Below, piece after piece: positions 8,637-17,223 of a stretch of DNA of 64,000 nucleotides. The stretch comes from Streptomyces sp. NBC_00878 (GTDB taxonomy: Bacteria > Actinomycetota > Actinomycetes > Streptomycetales > Streptomycetaceae), in the NCBI RefSeq assembly GCF_026341515.1, contig NZ_JAPEOK010000001.1:4650001-4714000 (forward strand). Reading direction: 5' to 3'. A program made the position numbers and the translations under genes. Below the pieces are notes generated by a model. It was given only the letters and a program-made list of their open reading frames with translations. It was not told the origin of the DNA and did no database searches. Numbering within the stretch: the first letter of the stretch is position 1; the number at the start of each line of letters is the position of its first letter.

Positions 8637-10043
8637 TCAGCCCCGCCCCTCCAGCGTCTCCCCCAGATCCAGCGCCGCAGCGATCCGTACGGCGACATCC
8701 TCCGCGTACGCCGCATCGGCCCGCTCGAACTGCGTACGACTGGCGCCACGCAGGAACGTAACGACACCCAACGTCCGCCCCCGACTGCGCAGAACCGCGC
8801 AGAGGGCGTGGACGGAGTCCGCGGGCCACTGCCGGGCGACGGCCCACTCACGCGCCCGCTCGGGCTCACTCGCCCCCGCCCCGGCCCGCGCCGCCCCCGC
8901 ACTGGCCCGTACGGACCCGATCCGCTCGACACACTGGAGGGCCGGATGCCCGTCGGCATACCGCACGGGCAGCCCCGCACGGCCCGCGGGAAGGCTCGGG
9001 CCCGGTGCCCCGGAGGGCGTGGCGGCGGCCCGTACGAGCCGGACCGGACCCTCGCCGTCCGGTACGGCACCACCGGCCACCCGGTCGATCAGCGCGTGGT
9101 CCGCGAAGCCGGCCAGCGCGAAGTCGAGGTGGACGCTCGCCGCCTCGGCCGGGTCCTCGCACTCGGCGGCGGCCCGCGCGGCCCGGTGCAGCTGGTTGGT
9201 CCTGAACCGCAGGAGCGCCGCCTCCTGCTCGGTCTGCTTGCTCTCGGTCACGTCCTGGAAGAGCCAGCCCACACCCAGCGGAACCGGTTCTTCCGCGAGG
9301 GGCGAGGCGAGCCGCAGGAAGCCGCTGCGCCAGCACCGCCGCTGCTCGCCCTCGGCGGTCCGCACGGTCACCCACATTTCGGCGGGCGCCGGCGGGGCAC
9401 CCTCCGCGAGGACGTGCGTGAGCGCGCTCTCCAGCTCCTCCACGCCCTGCGCGAGCAGCTCGCCGAGGGGGCGCCCCAGTACGGCCGTACGCCCCGTACC
9501 GAGCGCGCGCGCCGCGTGCGCGTTGACCACGGCGGGCCGCAGGTCGGCGTCGACGAGCACGACGCCCCAGGAGGCGTCGTCGAACAGCGCCTCGCTGAGC
9601 GCGATCGACCGCTCCAGATCGATCTGCGCGTGCACCTCGCTGAAGGCGCAGTACACCCCGGCCGGCTTCCCGTCGGGACCCGGCACGGCGGCCGACTGGG
9701 TCCGTACGAGCACCCGGCCGCCCTCCTTGGTGAGCAGCGCGAACTCGTGGACCTGCCGTCCGGGCGCCTGCATCGCGGACAGCAGCCGACCCTCGACCTC
9801 CTCGGCGTCCGCGGGCCGTACGGCCCAGCCGGCGAACCCCTGCCGGCCGACCGCCTCGGCCGCGGTCCAGCCGAGAATCCGTTCCGCCTCCCGGTTCCAG
9901 TGCGTCACCACTCCGTCGGCGTCGAACGCGCACAGCGCCGCGTCCATCCCGTCGAGCAGAGCGGCGAGCAGATCGGCCCCGTCCCGCTCGGGCTCCTGCG
10001 GCCCGAGCTCGTCCGTGGTCCCACTACGCCGGGAAGCACTCAC
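8637..10043 (-). CDS. PAS-domain sensor protein
   Basis: A 468-residue soluble protein. PAS domain 1 is about residues 25-140 (ALCAFDADGVVTHWNREAERILGW) and PAS domain 2 about 150-270 (GVVLVDADLRPAVVNAHAARALG, ending in GWLFQDVTESKQ). A GAF-like C-terminal region spans about 285-460. Related Streptomyces proteins continue into a SpoIIE phosphatase or an ATPase domain, but this one stops, so it has no visible output domain and may act by protein-protein contact. Start is GTG 10043 with GGGGGTG upstream. It is convergent with the SIS gene. Ligand and partner are unknown. Confidence 0.8.
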   Translation of the reverse strand: MSASRRSGTTDELGPQEPERDGADLLAALLDGMDAALCAFDADGVVTHWNREAERILGWTAAEAVGRQGFAGWAVRPADAEEVEGRLLSAMQAPGRQVHEFALLTKEGGRVLVRTQSAAVPGPDGKPAGVYCAFSEVHAQIDLERSIALSEALFDDASWGVVLVDADLRPAVVNAHAARALGTGRTAVLGRPLGELLAQGVEELESALTHVLAEGAPPAPAEMWVTVRTAEGEQRRCWRSGFLRLASPLAEEPVPLGVGWLFQDVTESKQTEQEAALLRFRTNQLHRAARAAAECEDPAEAASVHLDFALAGFADHALIDRVAGGAVPDGEGPVRLVRAAATPSGAPGPSLPAGRAGLPVRYADGHPALQCVERIGSVRASAGAARAGAGASEPERAREWAVARQWPADSVHALCAVLRSRGRTLGVVTFLRGASRTQFERADAAYAEDVAVRIAAALDLGETLEGRG

Positions 10044-10303
10044 CTGGCACCCCCTGCAGGCCGTGTCGGCGTGTCCTGCGCGGTATGCCCGCGCGTCTGT
10101 TCACTCACTACGCATCACTCACTAGGAATCATTCAACTCGAACGTGACGCAGCCCACATCTGGTTCCCACAAGATTGGGGAAATCGTTGTGTGCGGACGC
10201 TTCGGCGTTCGGATCGATCACCGGGTACGTCCTGCGGCGGGCCCGTTGCGGGGTCGGTGACGGTAGTCGCGCGACTCCGTAGGGTCGCCGTTCCGAAAAT
10301 CGG

Positions 10304-10332
10304 TTGAGGGATGGGGATCCGGTTCCTAGTGT
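10304..10332 (+). promoter_or_regulatory. Sigma-HrdB-like promoter
   Basis: TTGAGG (10304-10309), a 17-base spacer and TAGTGT (10327-10332) form a textbook vegetative Streptomyces promoter. The transcription start would fall near 10339, just before the strong ribosome-binding site of the 12-codon ORF. Confidence 0.7.
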
Positions 10333-10364
10333 GTGTCGCACGCCGAAAGGAGGTGATCGGGTAC

Positions 10365-10403
10365 ATGTATGAAACCCGGACCAGCGAGGTGGCTGCGGGC
10401 TAG
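10365..10403 (+). CDS. Twelve-residue leader-peptide-like ORF with near-perfect Shine-Dalgarno
   Basis: The ORF MYETRTSEVAAG is preceded by GAAAGGAGGTGATC (10345-10358), almost the complete complement of the 16S rRNA 3' end, and by the promoter at 10304-10332. It is followed at once by strongly structured RNA (10404-10556) and a terminator (10594-10623). No downstream gene lies on the same strand before the convergent citrate synthase. It therefore looks like a self-contained small transcript or a leader that has lost its target. No family was recognised. Confidence 0.45.
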   Translation: MYETRTSEVAAG

Positions 10404-10556
10404 CGGCCCGTCACCACATCCAGTGCGGTGCCGGACCAGCGCGTGAGACGAGCGTGCGGCCGGCCCAATCTCAGCAGTCACCCGACCCGTGAGCTCGCCG
10501 GTAAGTCCGGCCGGCTCCCTCGCCGCGAGGCGGAGGGACCAGAGCTCACGGGTCGT
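10404..10556 (+). ncRNA. Structured RNA following the 12-codon ORF
   Basis: A perfect 13-bp pairing GACCCGTGAGCTC (10484-10496) with GAGCTCACGGGTC (10542-10554) closes a region. That region holds at least two inner hairpins, CCGG/CCGG near 10498-10514 and CCCTC/GAGGG at 10517-10537. This multi-stem shape, with a promoter in front and a terminator behind, suggests a functional RNA such as an attenuator or riboswitch-like element. It matches no class I know. Confidence 0.4.
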
Positions 10557-10593
10557 CTGCGTTTCGCGGGCCTGTGAGGTGTGAAGTGAGGGT

Positions 10594-10623
10594 GTGGCGG
10601 CACCCCACCTGGGGCACCGCCAC
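10594..10623. terminator. Strong hairpin terminator
   Basis: GTGGCGG (10594-10600) pairs with CCGCCAC (10617-10623) around an inner CCCCA/TGGGG stem. It lies between the structured plus-strand transcript and the convergent citrate synthase end, so it can serve both. Confidence 0.6.
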
Positions 10624-10685
10624 ATAGGCCGTACACACATGGGCCGTACGCACATAGGCCGTACGCACATGGGCCGCGCACACAT
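10621..10685. repeat. Four tandem 15-bp repeats
   Basis: Units of the type CACATAGGCCGTACG or CACATGGGCCGTACG start at 10621, 10636, 10651 and 10666, with a partial unit at 10681. They abut the citrate synthase stop codon. Confidence 0.85.
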
Positions 10686-10691
10686 GTGAAA

Positions 10692-11792
10692 TCAGTGGGC
10701 GATGTCCTCGTAGCCCTCGATCTCGTCCGGGTTGCGGGTGCTCGGGCCCACATAGCGGGCCGAGGGCCGTACGAGGCGGCCGGTGCGCTTCTGTTCCAGG
10801 ATGTGGGCGGACCAGCCGGCGGTCCGGGCGCACGTGAACATCGAGGTGAACATGTGGGCGGGGACCTCGGCGAAGTCGAGGACGATGGCGGCCCAGAACT
10901 CGACGTTCGTCGCCAGGACCCGGTCCGGGCGGCGGGCGTGGAGCTCGGCGAGAGCGGCCTTCTCCAGGGCCTCGGCGATCTCGAAGCGGGGCGCGCCCAG
11001 TTCGCGGGCGGTACGGCGGAGCACCCGCGCGCGGGGGTCCTCGGCGCGGTAGACGCGGTGGCCGAAGCCCATCAGCCGCTCACCCTTGTCGAGGGCCTGC
11101 CTGACGTACGCCTCGGCGTTGCCGGTGCGCTCGATCTCCTCGATCATGCCGAGGACGCGGGAGGGGGCGCCGCCGTGCAGCGGGCCGGACATGGCGCCGA
11201 CGGCGCCCGAGAGGGCAGCCGCCACGTCCGCGCCGGTGGAGGCGATGACGCGGGCCGTGAAGGTGGACGCGTTCATGCCGTGCTCGGCGGCGGACGTCCA
11301 GTAGGCGTCGACCGCTGCCACGTGTTTGGGGTCCGGTTCGCCGCGCCAGCGGATCATGAAGCGTTCGACGACGGACTGCGCCTTGTCGATCTCGCGCTGC
11401 GGAACCATGGCGTTGCCCTGGCCGCGGGCGGACTGGGCGACGTACGACAGGGCCATGACGGCGGCGCGGGCGAGGTCCTCGCGGGCCTGCTGCTCGTCGA
11501 TGTCGAGGAGGGGACGCAGGCCCCAGACGGGGGCGAGCATCGCCAGCGCGGACTGGACGTCCACGCGGATGTCGCCGGAGTGGACGGGGATCGGGAACGG
11601 CTCGGCGGGCGGCAGGCCGGGGTTGAAGGCGCCGTCGACCAGCAGCCCCCAGACGTTGCCGAAGGAGACGTGGCCGACCAGGTCCTCGATGTCGACGCCC
11701 CGGTACCGCAGGGCGCCGCCCTCCTTGTCCGGTTCGGCGATTTCCGTCTCGAAAGCGACGACTCCCTCGAGTCCGGGTACGAAGTCGGACAT
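10692..11792 (-). CDS. Citrate synthase (second, short type)
   Basis: A 366-residue citrate synthase that condenses oxaloacetate and acetyl-CoA to citrate. Conserved elements are LRYRGVDIEDL near the N-terminus, GPLHGGAPSRV (active-site His region, about 202-212), the GFGHRVYR motif (about 241-248) and the final active-site region NVEFW. It is smaller than the roughly 430-residue hexameric enzyme and corresponds to the citrate synthase 2 or methylcitrate-type family, so a propionyl-CoA side activity is possible. ATG 11792 follows GAGGAG at a seven-base spacing. It is divergent from pdxH across a repeat-rich gap. Confidence 0.9.
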   Translation of the reverse strand: MSDFVPGLEGVVAFETEIAEPDKEGGALRYRGVDIEDLVGHVSFGNVWGLLVDGAFNPGLPPAEPFPIPVHSGDIRVDVQSALAMLAPVWGLRPLLDIDEQQAREDLARAAVMALSYVAQSARGQGNAMVPQREIDKAQSVVERFMIRWRGEPDPKHVAAVDAYWTSAAEHGMNASTFTARVIASTGADVAAALSGAVGAMSGPLHGGAPSRVLGMIEEIERTGNAEAYVRQALDKGERLMGFGHRVYRAEDPRARVLRRTARELGAPRFEIAEALEKAALAELHARRPDRVLATNVEFWAAIVLDFAEVPAHMFTSMFTCARTAGWSAHILEQKRTGRLVRPSARYVGPSTRNPDEIEGYEDIAH

Positions 11793-12184
11793 CAGGCGGC
11801 TCCTCATGATGTGTGCGACAGATGATTTCGGAGTGTTTGCGAGGGTGCTCGTGGTGCGGAGTGCGTGTGGTGTGCGTGGTGCGGAGTGCTCGTGGTGCTC
11901 GTGGTGCTCGTGGTGCTCGTGACCAAGCGTCTGCGATATATCGGCGATACGTCTGTGGTGGGTGCTGGTCGTCCGGTTCCGCGGTCGCCTCGTGGACTCG
12001 CGTCCGTACGTCACCCCGGTGATGCCCAGTCCGGATGGCGGTCACCCAACCGTTTCGGAAGCAGGACGATATCCCTTGGTGTCACCTTTGGGGAGAGGTA
12101 GCGGCACCGGGTGCCACGCAGTGACGAAGGCCACGCTCGCGGGGTGCCCCTCTGGCGCCTTGCGGAATGCGGCAGGATGGCCGT
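11793..12184. promoter_or_regulatory. Divergent citrate synthase/pdxH intergenic region with repeats and a palindrome
   Basis: This 392-base gap holds tandem GTGCTCGTG units (11887-11921) and the palindrome CGATATATCG (11934-11943), echoed by CGATAC ten bases further on. The palindrome is AT-rich against this genome and may be an operator for citrate synthase. CAGGAT (12173-12178), six bases before GTG 12185, could be the -10 of a leaderless pdxH transcript. Confidence 0.4.
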
Positions 12185-12850
12185 GTGACCGACCGTGATC
12201 CCGTCCTCGACCCCGCGTTGATGCGCAAGCACTACCGGGCCGAGGGACTCGACGAGACCGAGCTGGCCGACCACCCGATGGAACAGTTCGCGCGCTGGTT
12301 CACCCAGGCCGCGACCGATGGCGTGGTGTACGAGCCGAACGCCATGGTCGTCTCCACCGCGGACGCCGAGGGGCGGCCCAGCTCCCGCACGGTGCTCCTG
12401 AAGCAGTACGACGAGCAGGGCTTCGTCTTCTTCACCAACTACGAGTCCCGCAAGGCGCGCGACCTCGCCGGCAACCCGTACGTCGGGCTGCTCTTCCCGT
12501 GGCACGCGATGGCGCGGCAGGTCATCGTCAGCGGTACGGCGCGGCGGACGGGGCGGGACGAGACGGCCGCGTACTTCCGTACCCGTCCGCACGGGTCCCA
12601 GCTCGGGGCGTGGGCCAGTGCGCAGTCGTCGGTGATCTCTTCCCGGGCGGAAGTGGATGCGTCGTACGCCGAGTTGGCCGCCCGCTATCCCGAGGGCGAG
12701 CAGGTTCCGGTGCCCCCGAACTGGGGCGGGTTTCGCATCGCGCCCCGGACGGTGGAGTTCTGGCAGGGCCGGGAGAACCGGCTGCATGACCGGTTGCGGT
12801 ATGTGGCTCAGGAGGACGGGTCGTGGCGGGTGGAGCGGCTCAGCCCTTAG
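12185..12850 (+). CDS. pdxH: Pyridoxamine/pyridoxine 5'-phosphate oxidase
   Basis: A 221-residue FMN enzyme that oxidises pyridoxine or pyridoxamine 5'-phosphate to pyridoxal 5'-phosphate, the last step of the salvage pathway. Family motifs are present in order: [33 protein letters not shown] (FMN-binding strand region), [13 protein letters not shown], and the C-terminal [19 protein letters not shown] with RLHDR. GTG 12185 fits family length; an upstream in-frame ATG at 12167 would add six residues. A CAGGAT box six bases before the GTG suggests a leaderless or very short leader. Its PLP product is a cofactor for the serC product encoded at 38.2 kb. Confidence 0.93.
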   Translation: MTDRDPVLDPALMRKHYRAEGLDETELADHPMEQFARWFTQAATDGVVYEPNAMVVSTADAEGRPSSRTVLLKQYDEQGFVFFTNYESRKARDLAGNPYVGLLFPWHAMARQVIVSGTARRTGRDETAAYFRTRPHGSQLGAWASAQSSVISSRAEVDASYAELAARYPEGEQVPVPPNWGGFRIAPRTVEFWQGRENRLHDRLRYVAQEDGSWRVERLSP

Positions 12851-12930
12851 TCCTTAGCCACCCTTGGCCACCCTTGGCCACCCCGAGCCCTGAAGCCGAG
12901 GAACGGCCCCCGCCCAATGGACCCTCCGCC

Positions 12931-13569
12931 TCAGCCCAGTACCCCGTCCAGGATCGTCGACCACTGGCGTACCACGCCCTCGCGGCGGGTGCGGTCGTCC
13001 GTGAGGAGGTTGGCGAGGCCCAGGCCTCGGGACATGTCGAGGAGGCCCTGGACGGTTTCTCGGGTGCCGGGGCGGGATTCGTCGGCGTGCAGGAGTTCCA
13101 CGGCTATGCGGTGGGTCTCGCGGCCTACGCGGGCCTCCAACTCCGTTACGCGGGACCCTAGTTGATCCTCGTTGGAGGCGGCGACCCAGAGGTGGAGGGC
13201 GGCGCGGAACAGGGGGCCCGTGTAGAGGTCGACCAGGGCGGCGACGACCGCGTGGCGGTCCGTGGGGCCGTCGGGGAACAGGGCGCGCAGGGCGGTGGAG
13301 CGTTCCTCGGCGACGTACTCGACGGCGGCCGTGAAGAGGTCCTCGCGGGTCGGGAAGTGGTGCTGGGCGGCGCCCCGGGAGACGCCGGCGCGTTCGGCGA
13401 CGACGGAGACCGTGGAGCCCGCCCAGCCGTGTTCGGCGAGGCAGGCGACCGCGGCTTCGAGGAGCCGCTGCCGGGTGGCCCGGCTGCGGTCCTGTTTGGG
13501 TACGCGCTCGACGAGCGGCGCACCGTTCACCGCGCCGCCCGTCGTCGCGCCACCGTTCACCACGCCCAT
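12931..13569 (-). CDS. TetR-family regulator of the acyl-CoA operon
   Basis: A 212-residue regulator. The DNA-binding domain is at about residues 28-75 (TRQRLLEAAVACLAEHGW, then ERAGVSRGAAQHHFPTREDL) and the ligand domain is C-terminal. It is the last gene of the minus-strand operon. Its ATG 13569 overlaps the enoyl-CoA hydratase stop by 13 bases, so expression is coupled to the genes it probably controls. A palindrome in front of the first gene (23411-23435) is the obvious operator candidate. The ligand is likely an acyl-CoA (inference). Confidence 0.85.
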   Translation of the reverse strand: MGVVNGGATTGGAVNGAPLVERVPKQDRSRATRQRLLEAAVACLAEHGWAGSTVSVVAERAGVSRGAAQHHFPTREDLFTAAVEYVAEERSTALRALFPDGPTDRHAVVAALVDLYTGPLFRAALHLWVAASNEDQLGSRVTELEARVGRETHRIAVELLHADESRPGTRETVQGLLDMSRGLGLANLLTDDRTRREGVVRQWSTILDGVLG

Positions 13570-14291
13570 GAGGGATCCCGTCGTTCGAGGAAGGCCGTCA
13601 TTCCCTCGCGGGCCTGCGGGGAGGAGAACAGCCGGGCCGAGAGCGCGGTCAGGTCGGCCGCGTCCCGGTCGAAACTGTCCAGCACCTTAGCCGTGAGCAG
13701 CCGTTTCGTCTCGGCCAGTCCGTCCGGGGAGGCCCGGCGCAGTCCGTCGAGCACGGGCGCGAGTACGTCGTCGGCGTCCTCGCCCGCCGCCGTGACGAGG
13801 CCGATCCGGGCGGCTTCGTCCGCGTCGAACTTCTCCCCCGTGAGGTAGTAGCGGGCCACCGCGCGCGGGTCGAGGCGCGGCAGCAGGGACAGCGAGATCA
13901 CGGCGGGGGCGACCCCGATGCGTACCTCCGTGAAGGCGAACGTGGCCTCCTGGGAGGCGACGGCGATGTCGCAGGCGCCGAGCAGTCCGAGGCCGCCCGC
14001 GCGCACATGGCCGGTGACGCGGGCGACGACGGGTTTCGGCAGTTCGACGATCTGGCGTAGTAGGGCCACCAGGACGTCCGGGTCGGGCGGATCACGCAGG
14101 TCCGCGCCCGCGCTGAAGGTGTTTCCGGTGTGGGTGAGGACGGCGGCGCGTACGTCGCCGTCCTTGCCGCACTCCGTGAGCGCGTCCGCCAACTCCCCCA
14201 CCAACTGGGCGGAGAGGGCGTTGCGCCGCTCGGGCGCGTCGAGCGCGAGGGTGGTGATCCCGCGCTCGTGCGACCGCCGTACCACCGTCAT
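13557..14291 (-). CDS. Enoyl-CoA hydratase/isomerase family protein
   Basis: A 244-residue crotonase-fold enzyme. It shows the oxyanion-hole segment FSAGADLRD (about 57-65), GLGLLGACDIAVAS (about 100-113) and TEVRIGVAP, where the Glu matches one of the crotonase catalytic acids. It would hydrate an enoyl-CoA made by the dehydrogenase of this operon. In an Atu-like route the equivalent is isohexenylglutaconyl-CoA hydratase (AtuE). ATG 14291 overlaps the ligase stop by four bases (ATGA). Exact substrate is unproven. Confidence 0.87.
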   Translation of the reverse strand: MTVVRRSHERGITTLALDAPERRNALSAQLVGELADALTECGKDGDVRAAVLTHTGNTFSAGADLRDPPDPDVLVALLRQIVELPKPVVARVTGHVRAGGLGLLGACDIAVASQEATFAFTEVRIGVAPAVISLSLLPRLDPRAVARYYLTGEKFDADEAARIGLVTAAGEDADDVLAPVLDGLRRASPDGLAETKRLLTAKVLDSFDRDAADLTALSARLFSSPQAREGMTAFLERRDPSWAW

Positions 14292-15883
14292 GCGCGCTCC
14301 CTCAGTTCCCGTGGTTCCCGTGGTTCCCGCAGTTCCCGGCGCAGGATCTTGCCGGAGGCCGCCCTGGGCACGCCCGCGAGGAAGACGACCTGCCGGATCT
14401 TCTTGTACGGGGCGACGCGCTCGGCGACGTACGCCATGACCTCGTCCTCGGTGAGGTCCGCCGCGGTCGGCTGGCGCTGCACGTACGCGTGCGGCCGTTC
14501 GTTGTTGTCGCTGTCGTAGACCCCGATGACGGCGGCGTCGGCGATGCCCGGGTGGGTGAGCAGGAGTGCCTCCAGTTCGGCGGGGGCCACCTGGAAGCCC
14601 TTGTACTTGATGAGTTCCTTGACCCGGTCGACGACGTACAGCCAGCCGCCCGCGTCGACGTGTCCGACGTCTCCGGTGTGCAGCCAGCCGTCGGCGTCGA
14701 TCATCGCGGCGGTCGCCTCGGGGCGGCCGAGGTAGCCCTTCATGACCTGCGGTCCGCGGATGAGGATCTCGCCGCGCTCGTCGACGCCGACGTCCTTGCC
14801 GGGGTCGTCGAGGGAGATGATGCGCATTTCCGTGTTGGGGATGAGTTTTCCGACGCTTCCGGGGGGCGGGTTCACGCTGTCCCGGGGTACGGCGTGCGTG
14901 CCGGGCGACAGTTCCGTCATGCCGTACGCCTGACCGACGGGCGGCAGCCCCAGCCTGCGCGAACAGGCCTCCGCCAGCTCGGCGTCCAGGGGGGCTGCCG
15001 CGCTGATGACGTACTCCAGGGACGACAGGTCGTAGCCCTCGACGGCCGGGTGCTTGGCGAGGGCGAGGACGATCGGCGGGGCCACGAAGAGGCCGGTGAT
15101 CCGGTGTTTCTCGATGGCCGCGAGGAACGTTTCGAGGTCGAAGCGCGGCAGGACGACGACCGTGGCACCCTGCCGGAGGGGCGCGTTCATGAGGGCGGTG
15201 AGCCCGTAGATGTGGAAGAACGGCAGGACCGCGAGGATGCGGTCGCCGGGCCCCATCGGCATGGTGGGCGACAGCTGCGCCAGGTTGGTGGCGATGTTCC
15301 GGTGGGTGAGCATCACGCCCTTGGGGGTGCCGGTCGTCCCGGAGGAGTACGGGAGGGCCGCCACGTCCTCGGCGGGGTCGATGTCGACCTGCGGCTCGGG
15401 GGCCGTGGAGCCCAGCATGTCGAGCAGCGAGCGGTGTCCGGGTGCCTGGTCGCAGACGAAGATCTCCCGTACGCCGCCCGCGAGTTCGGCCGCCGTACGG
15501 GCCGTGTCGAGGAGCGGTGACACGGTGACGATCCACTCGGCGGCGCAGTCCCGCAGCTGCTTGGCGAACTCGTCGGGCGTGGCGAGCGGGTGCACGGTCG
15601 TGACCGACGCCCCCGCGCGCGTGGCGGCGAAGAAGGCCGCGGGGAAGGCGACGGTGTTGGGGCTGTGCAGCGCCAGCACGTCCCCCTTGCGGACGCCGAG
15701 GTCGGCGAGTCCAGCGGCTATTCGCCGGTGGAACGCGTCGAGTTGGGCGTAGGTGAGGGTCATTCCGTCCACGCCGTCGATCAGCGCGGGCGTGTCGCCC
15801 CGGGAGGCGGCGCGGCCCAACACCGCCTCGTGTATGGGTTCTTCGACGGCGGGGACGTCTTCGTACGCGCTGCGGAACACCAT
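14288..15883 (-). CDS. AMP-binding acyl-CoA ligase (4-coumarate-CoA ligase family)
   Basis: A 531-residue ANL-superfamily enzyme. The P-loop is LPYSSGTTGTPKGVMLTH (about 173-190), the hinge region is DGWLHTGDVGHVD (about 396-408), then YKGFQVAPAELE and the adenylation lysine near the C-terminus in ASGKILRREL. It activates a carboxylic acid with ATP to the acyl-CoA that feeds the dehydrogenase, hydratase and carboxylase of the operon. AAAGGG precedes ATG 15883 by seven bases. There is a 53-base gap to the upstream acyl-CoA dehydrogenase. The natural acid is not evident. Confidence 0.9.
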   Translation of the reverse strand: MVFRSAYEDVPAVEEPIHEAVLGRAASRGDTPALIDGVDGMTLTYAQLDAFHRRIAAGLADLGVRKGDVLALHSPNTVAFPAAFFAATRAGASVTTVHPLATPDEFAKQLRDCAAEWIVTVSPLLDTARTAAELAGGVREIFVCDQAPGHRSLLDMLGSTAPEPQVDIDPAEDVAALPYSSGTTGTPKGVMLTHRNIATNLAQLSPTMPMGPGDRILAVLPFFHIYGLTALMNAPLRQGATVVVLPRFDLETFLAAIEKHRITGLFVAPPIVLALAKHPAVEGYDLSSLEYVISAAAPLDAELAEACSRRLGLPPVGQAYGMTELSPGTHAVPRDSVNPPPGSVGKLIPNTEMRIISLDDPGKDVGVDERGEILIRGPQVMKGYLGRPEATAAMIDADGWLHTGDVGHVDAGGWLYVVDRVKELIKYKGFQVAPAELEALLLTHPGIADAAVIGVYDSDNNERPHAYVQRQPTAADLTEDEVMAYVAERVAPYKKIRQVVFLAGVPRAASGKILRRELREPREPRELRERA

Positions 15884-15936
15884 GGCGGGCCCTTTCCAGG
15901 AGCCGGAAGTTGCCGGAAGTCGTAGAGGAGATAGTG

Positions 15937-17103
15937 CTAGTAGGACTTCGGCAGGCCCAGGGTCTGGTGCGAGACGTAGTTGAGGATCATCTCCCTGCTG
16001 ACGGGGGCGATCCTGGCTACCCGGGATGCCGTGATGAGGGACGCGAGGCCGAACTCGCCGGTCAGGCCGTTGCCGCCGAGTGTGTGTACGGACTGGTCGA
16101 CCGCTTTCACACAGGCTTCGCCGGCCGCGTACTTGGCCATGTTGGCGGCCTCTCCGGCGCCCGCGTCGTCCCCGGAGTCGTACAGGAGGGCCGCTTTCTG
16201 CATCATCAGACGGGCGAGTTCGAGGTCGATGTGGGCCTGCGCCAGGGGGTGGGCGATGGCCTGGTGGGCGCCGATCGGCTCCCTCCAGACGGTGCGTTCG
16301 CGGGCGTAGGTGACGGCCCTGGAGAGGGCGTAGCGGCCCATGCCGATCGCGAAGGCGGCGGTCATGATGCGCTCGGGGTTGAGGCCCGCGAAGAGCTGGA
16401 GCAGGCCCGCGTCCTCGTCGCCGACGAGTGCGTCGGCGGGCAGGCGTACGTCGTCGAGGGTGAGCTCGAACTGCTTCTCCGCGCCGTGCAGTTCCATGTC
16501 GATCCGTCGCCGCTCGAAGCCGGGCGCGTCGCGCGGGACGATGAACAGGCAGGGCTTGAGCTTGCCGGTGCGGGCGTCCGCCGTCCGGCCCACGATGAGG
16601 GTGGCGTCGGCGATGTCCGCTCCGGAGATGAACACCTTGCGGCCCGTGAGGAGCCAGTCCGTGCCGTTGTCCGCGCGGCGGGCGGTTGTTGTTATTCGGT
16701 GGCTGTTGGAACCGGCGTCGGGTTCGGTGATGCCGAAAGCCATGATGCGGGTGCCGTCGGCCAAGGCCGGGAGCCAGTCCTGCTTTTGGGCCTCTGTGCC
16801 GAAGCGGGCGATCACTGTGCCGCAGATGGCCGGGGAGACGATCAGCATGAGGAGGGGGCAGCCCGCGGCGCCCAACTCCTCCAGGACGATGGAGAGTTCG
16901 GCTATGCCGCCGCCTCCGCCTCCGTATTCCTCGGGGAGGTTGACGCCGAGGTAGCCGAGTTTGGCCGCCTCTGACCAGAGTTCGTCGGGGTAGGTGCCCG
17001 CGGCGATGACCTTGGTGAGGTAGTCGTGGCCGTAGCGGGTGCCGAGGGCGGCTACGGCTGCGCGGAGGTCCTTCTGTTCGTCTGATTCGAGGACTGTTGT
17101 CAT
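15937..17103 (-). CDS. Acyl-CoA dehydrogenase
   Basis: A 388-residue FAD enzyme of normal family length. It has FGITEPDAGSNSHRI (about 132-146, flavin and substrate signature), GRKVFISGADIAD and the C-terminal HTLGGNGLTGEFGLA region. It would introduce the alpha,beta double bond into the operon's acyl-CoA; AtuD (citronellyl-CoA dehydrogenase) plays this part in the Atu pathway. ATG 17103 follows GAGGAG at a seven-base spacing. A 108-base gap with a palindrome separates it from the biotin carboxylase gene, so an internal terminator or attenuation point is possible there. Confidence 0.9.
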   Translation of the reverse strand: MTTVLESDEQKDLRAAVAALGTRYGHDYLTKVIAAGTYPDELWSEAAKLGYLGVNLPEEYGGGGGGIAELSIVLEELGAAGCPLLMLIVSPAICGTVIARFGTEAQKQDWLPALADGTRIMAFGITEPDAGSNSHRITTTARRADNGTDWLLTGRKVFISGADIADATLIVGRTADARTGKLKPCLFIVPRDAPGFERRRIDMELHGAEKQFELTLDDVRLPADALVGDEDAGLLQLFAGLNPERIMTAAFAIGMGRYALSRAVTYARERTVWREPIGAHQAIAHPLAQAHIDLELARLMMQKAALLYDSGDDAGAGEAANMAKYAAGEACVKAVDQSVHTLGGNGLTGEFGLASLITASRVARIAPVSREMILNYVSHQTLGLPKSY

Positions 17104-17205
17104 TGGGGGCTCCTCAGGGGGAGGGAGGTCTTGTTGTGTGGAGGGTGCGGGTTGGGTGTGGCTGGTCGCGCCCACGCGGCGGAGCCGCATGATCGACACA
17201 GCCCC

Positions 17206-17223
17206 GCGCCCCTATAGGGGCGC
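17206..17223. terminator. 18-bp palindrome overlapping the biotin carboxylase stop
   Basis: GCGCCCCTATAGGGGCGC is perfectly self-complementary and contains the TAG stop (17212-17214) of the carboxylase gene. It may attenuate transcription part-way through the operon. The surrounding sequence is a variant of the dispersed intergenic repeat. Confidence 0.5.

Noticed and set aside
10621..10685. 15-bp tandem repeats considered as a plasmid or replication iteron array
   Set aside because: No replication gene is nearby, the array is short, and it lies at a gene 3' end.
14489..15520. Plus-strand frame of 343 codons opposite the acyl-CoA ligase
   Set aside because: Low-complexity composition and no homology-like motifs. 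The opposite strand encodes a complete ANL enzyme.
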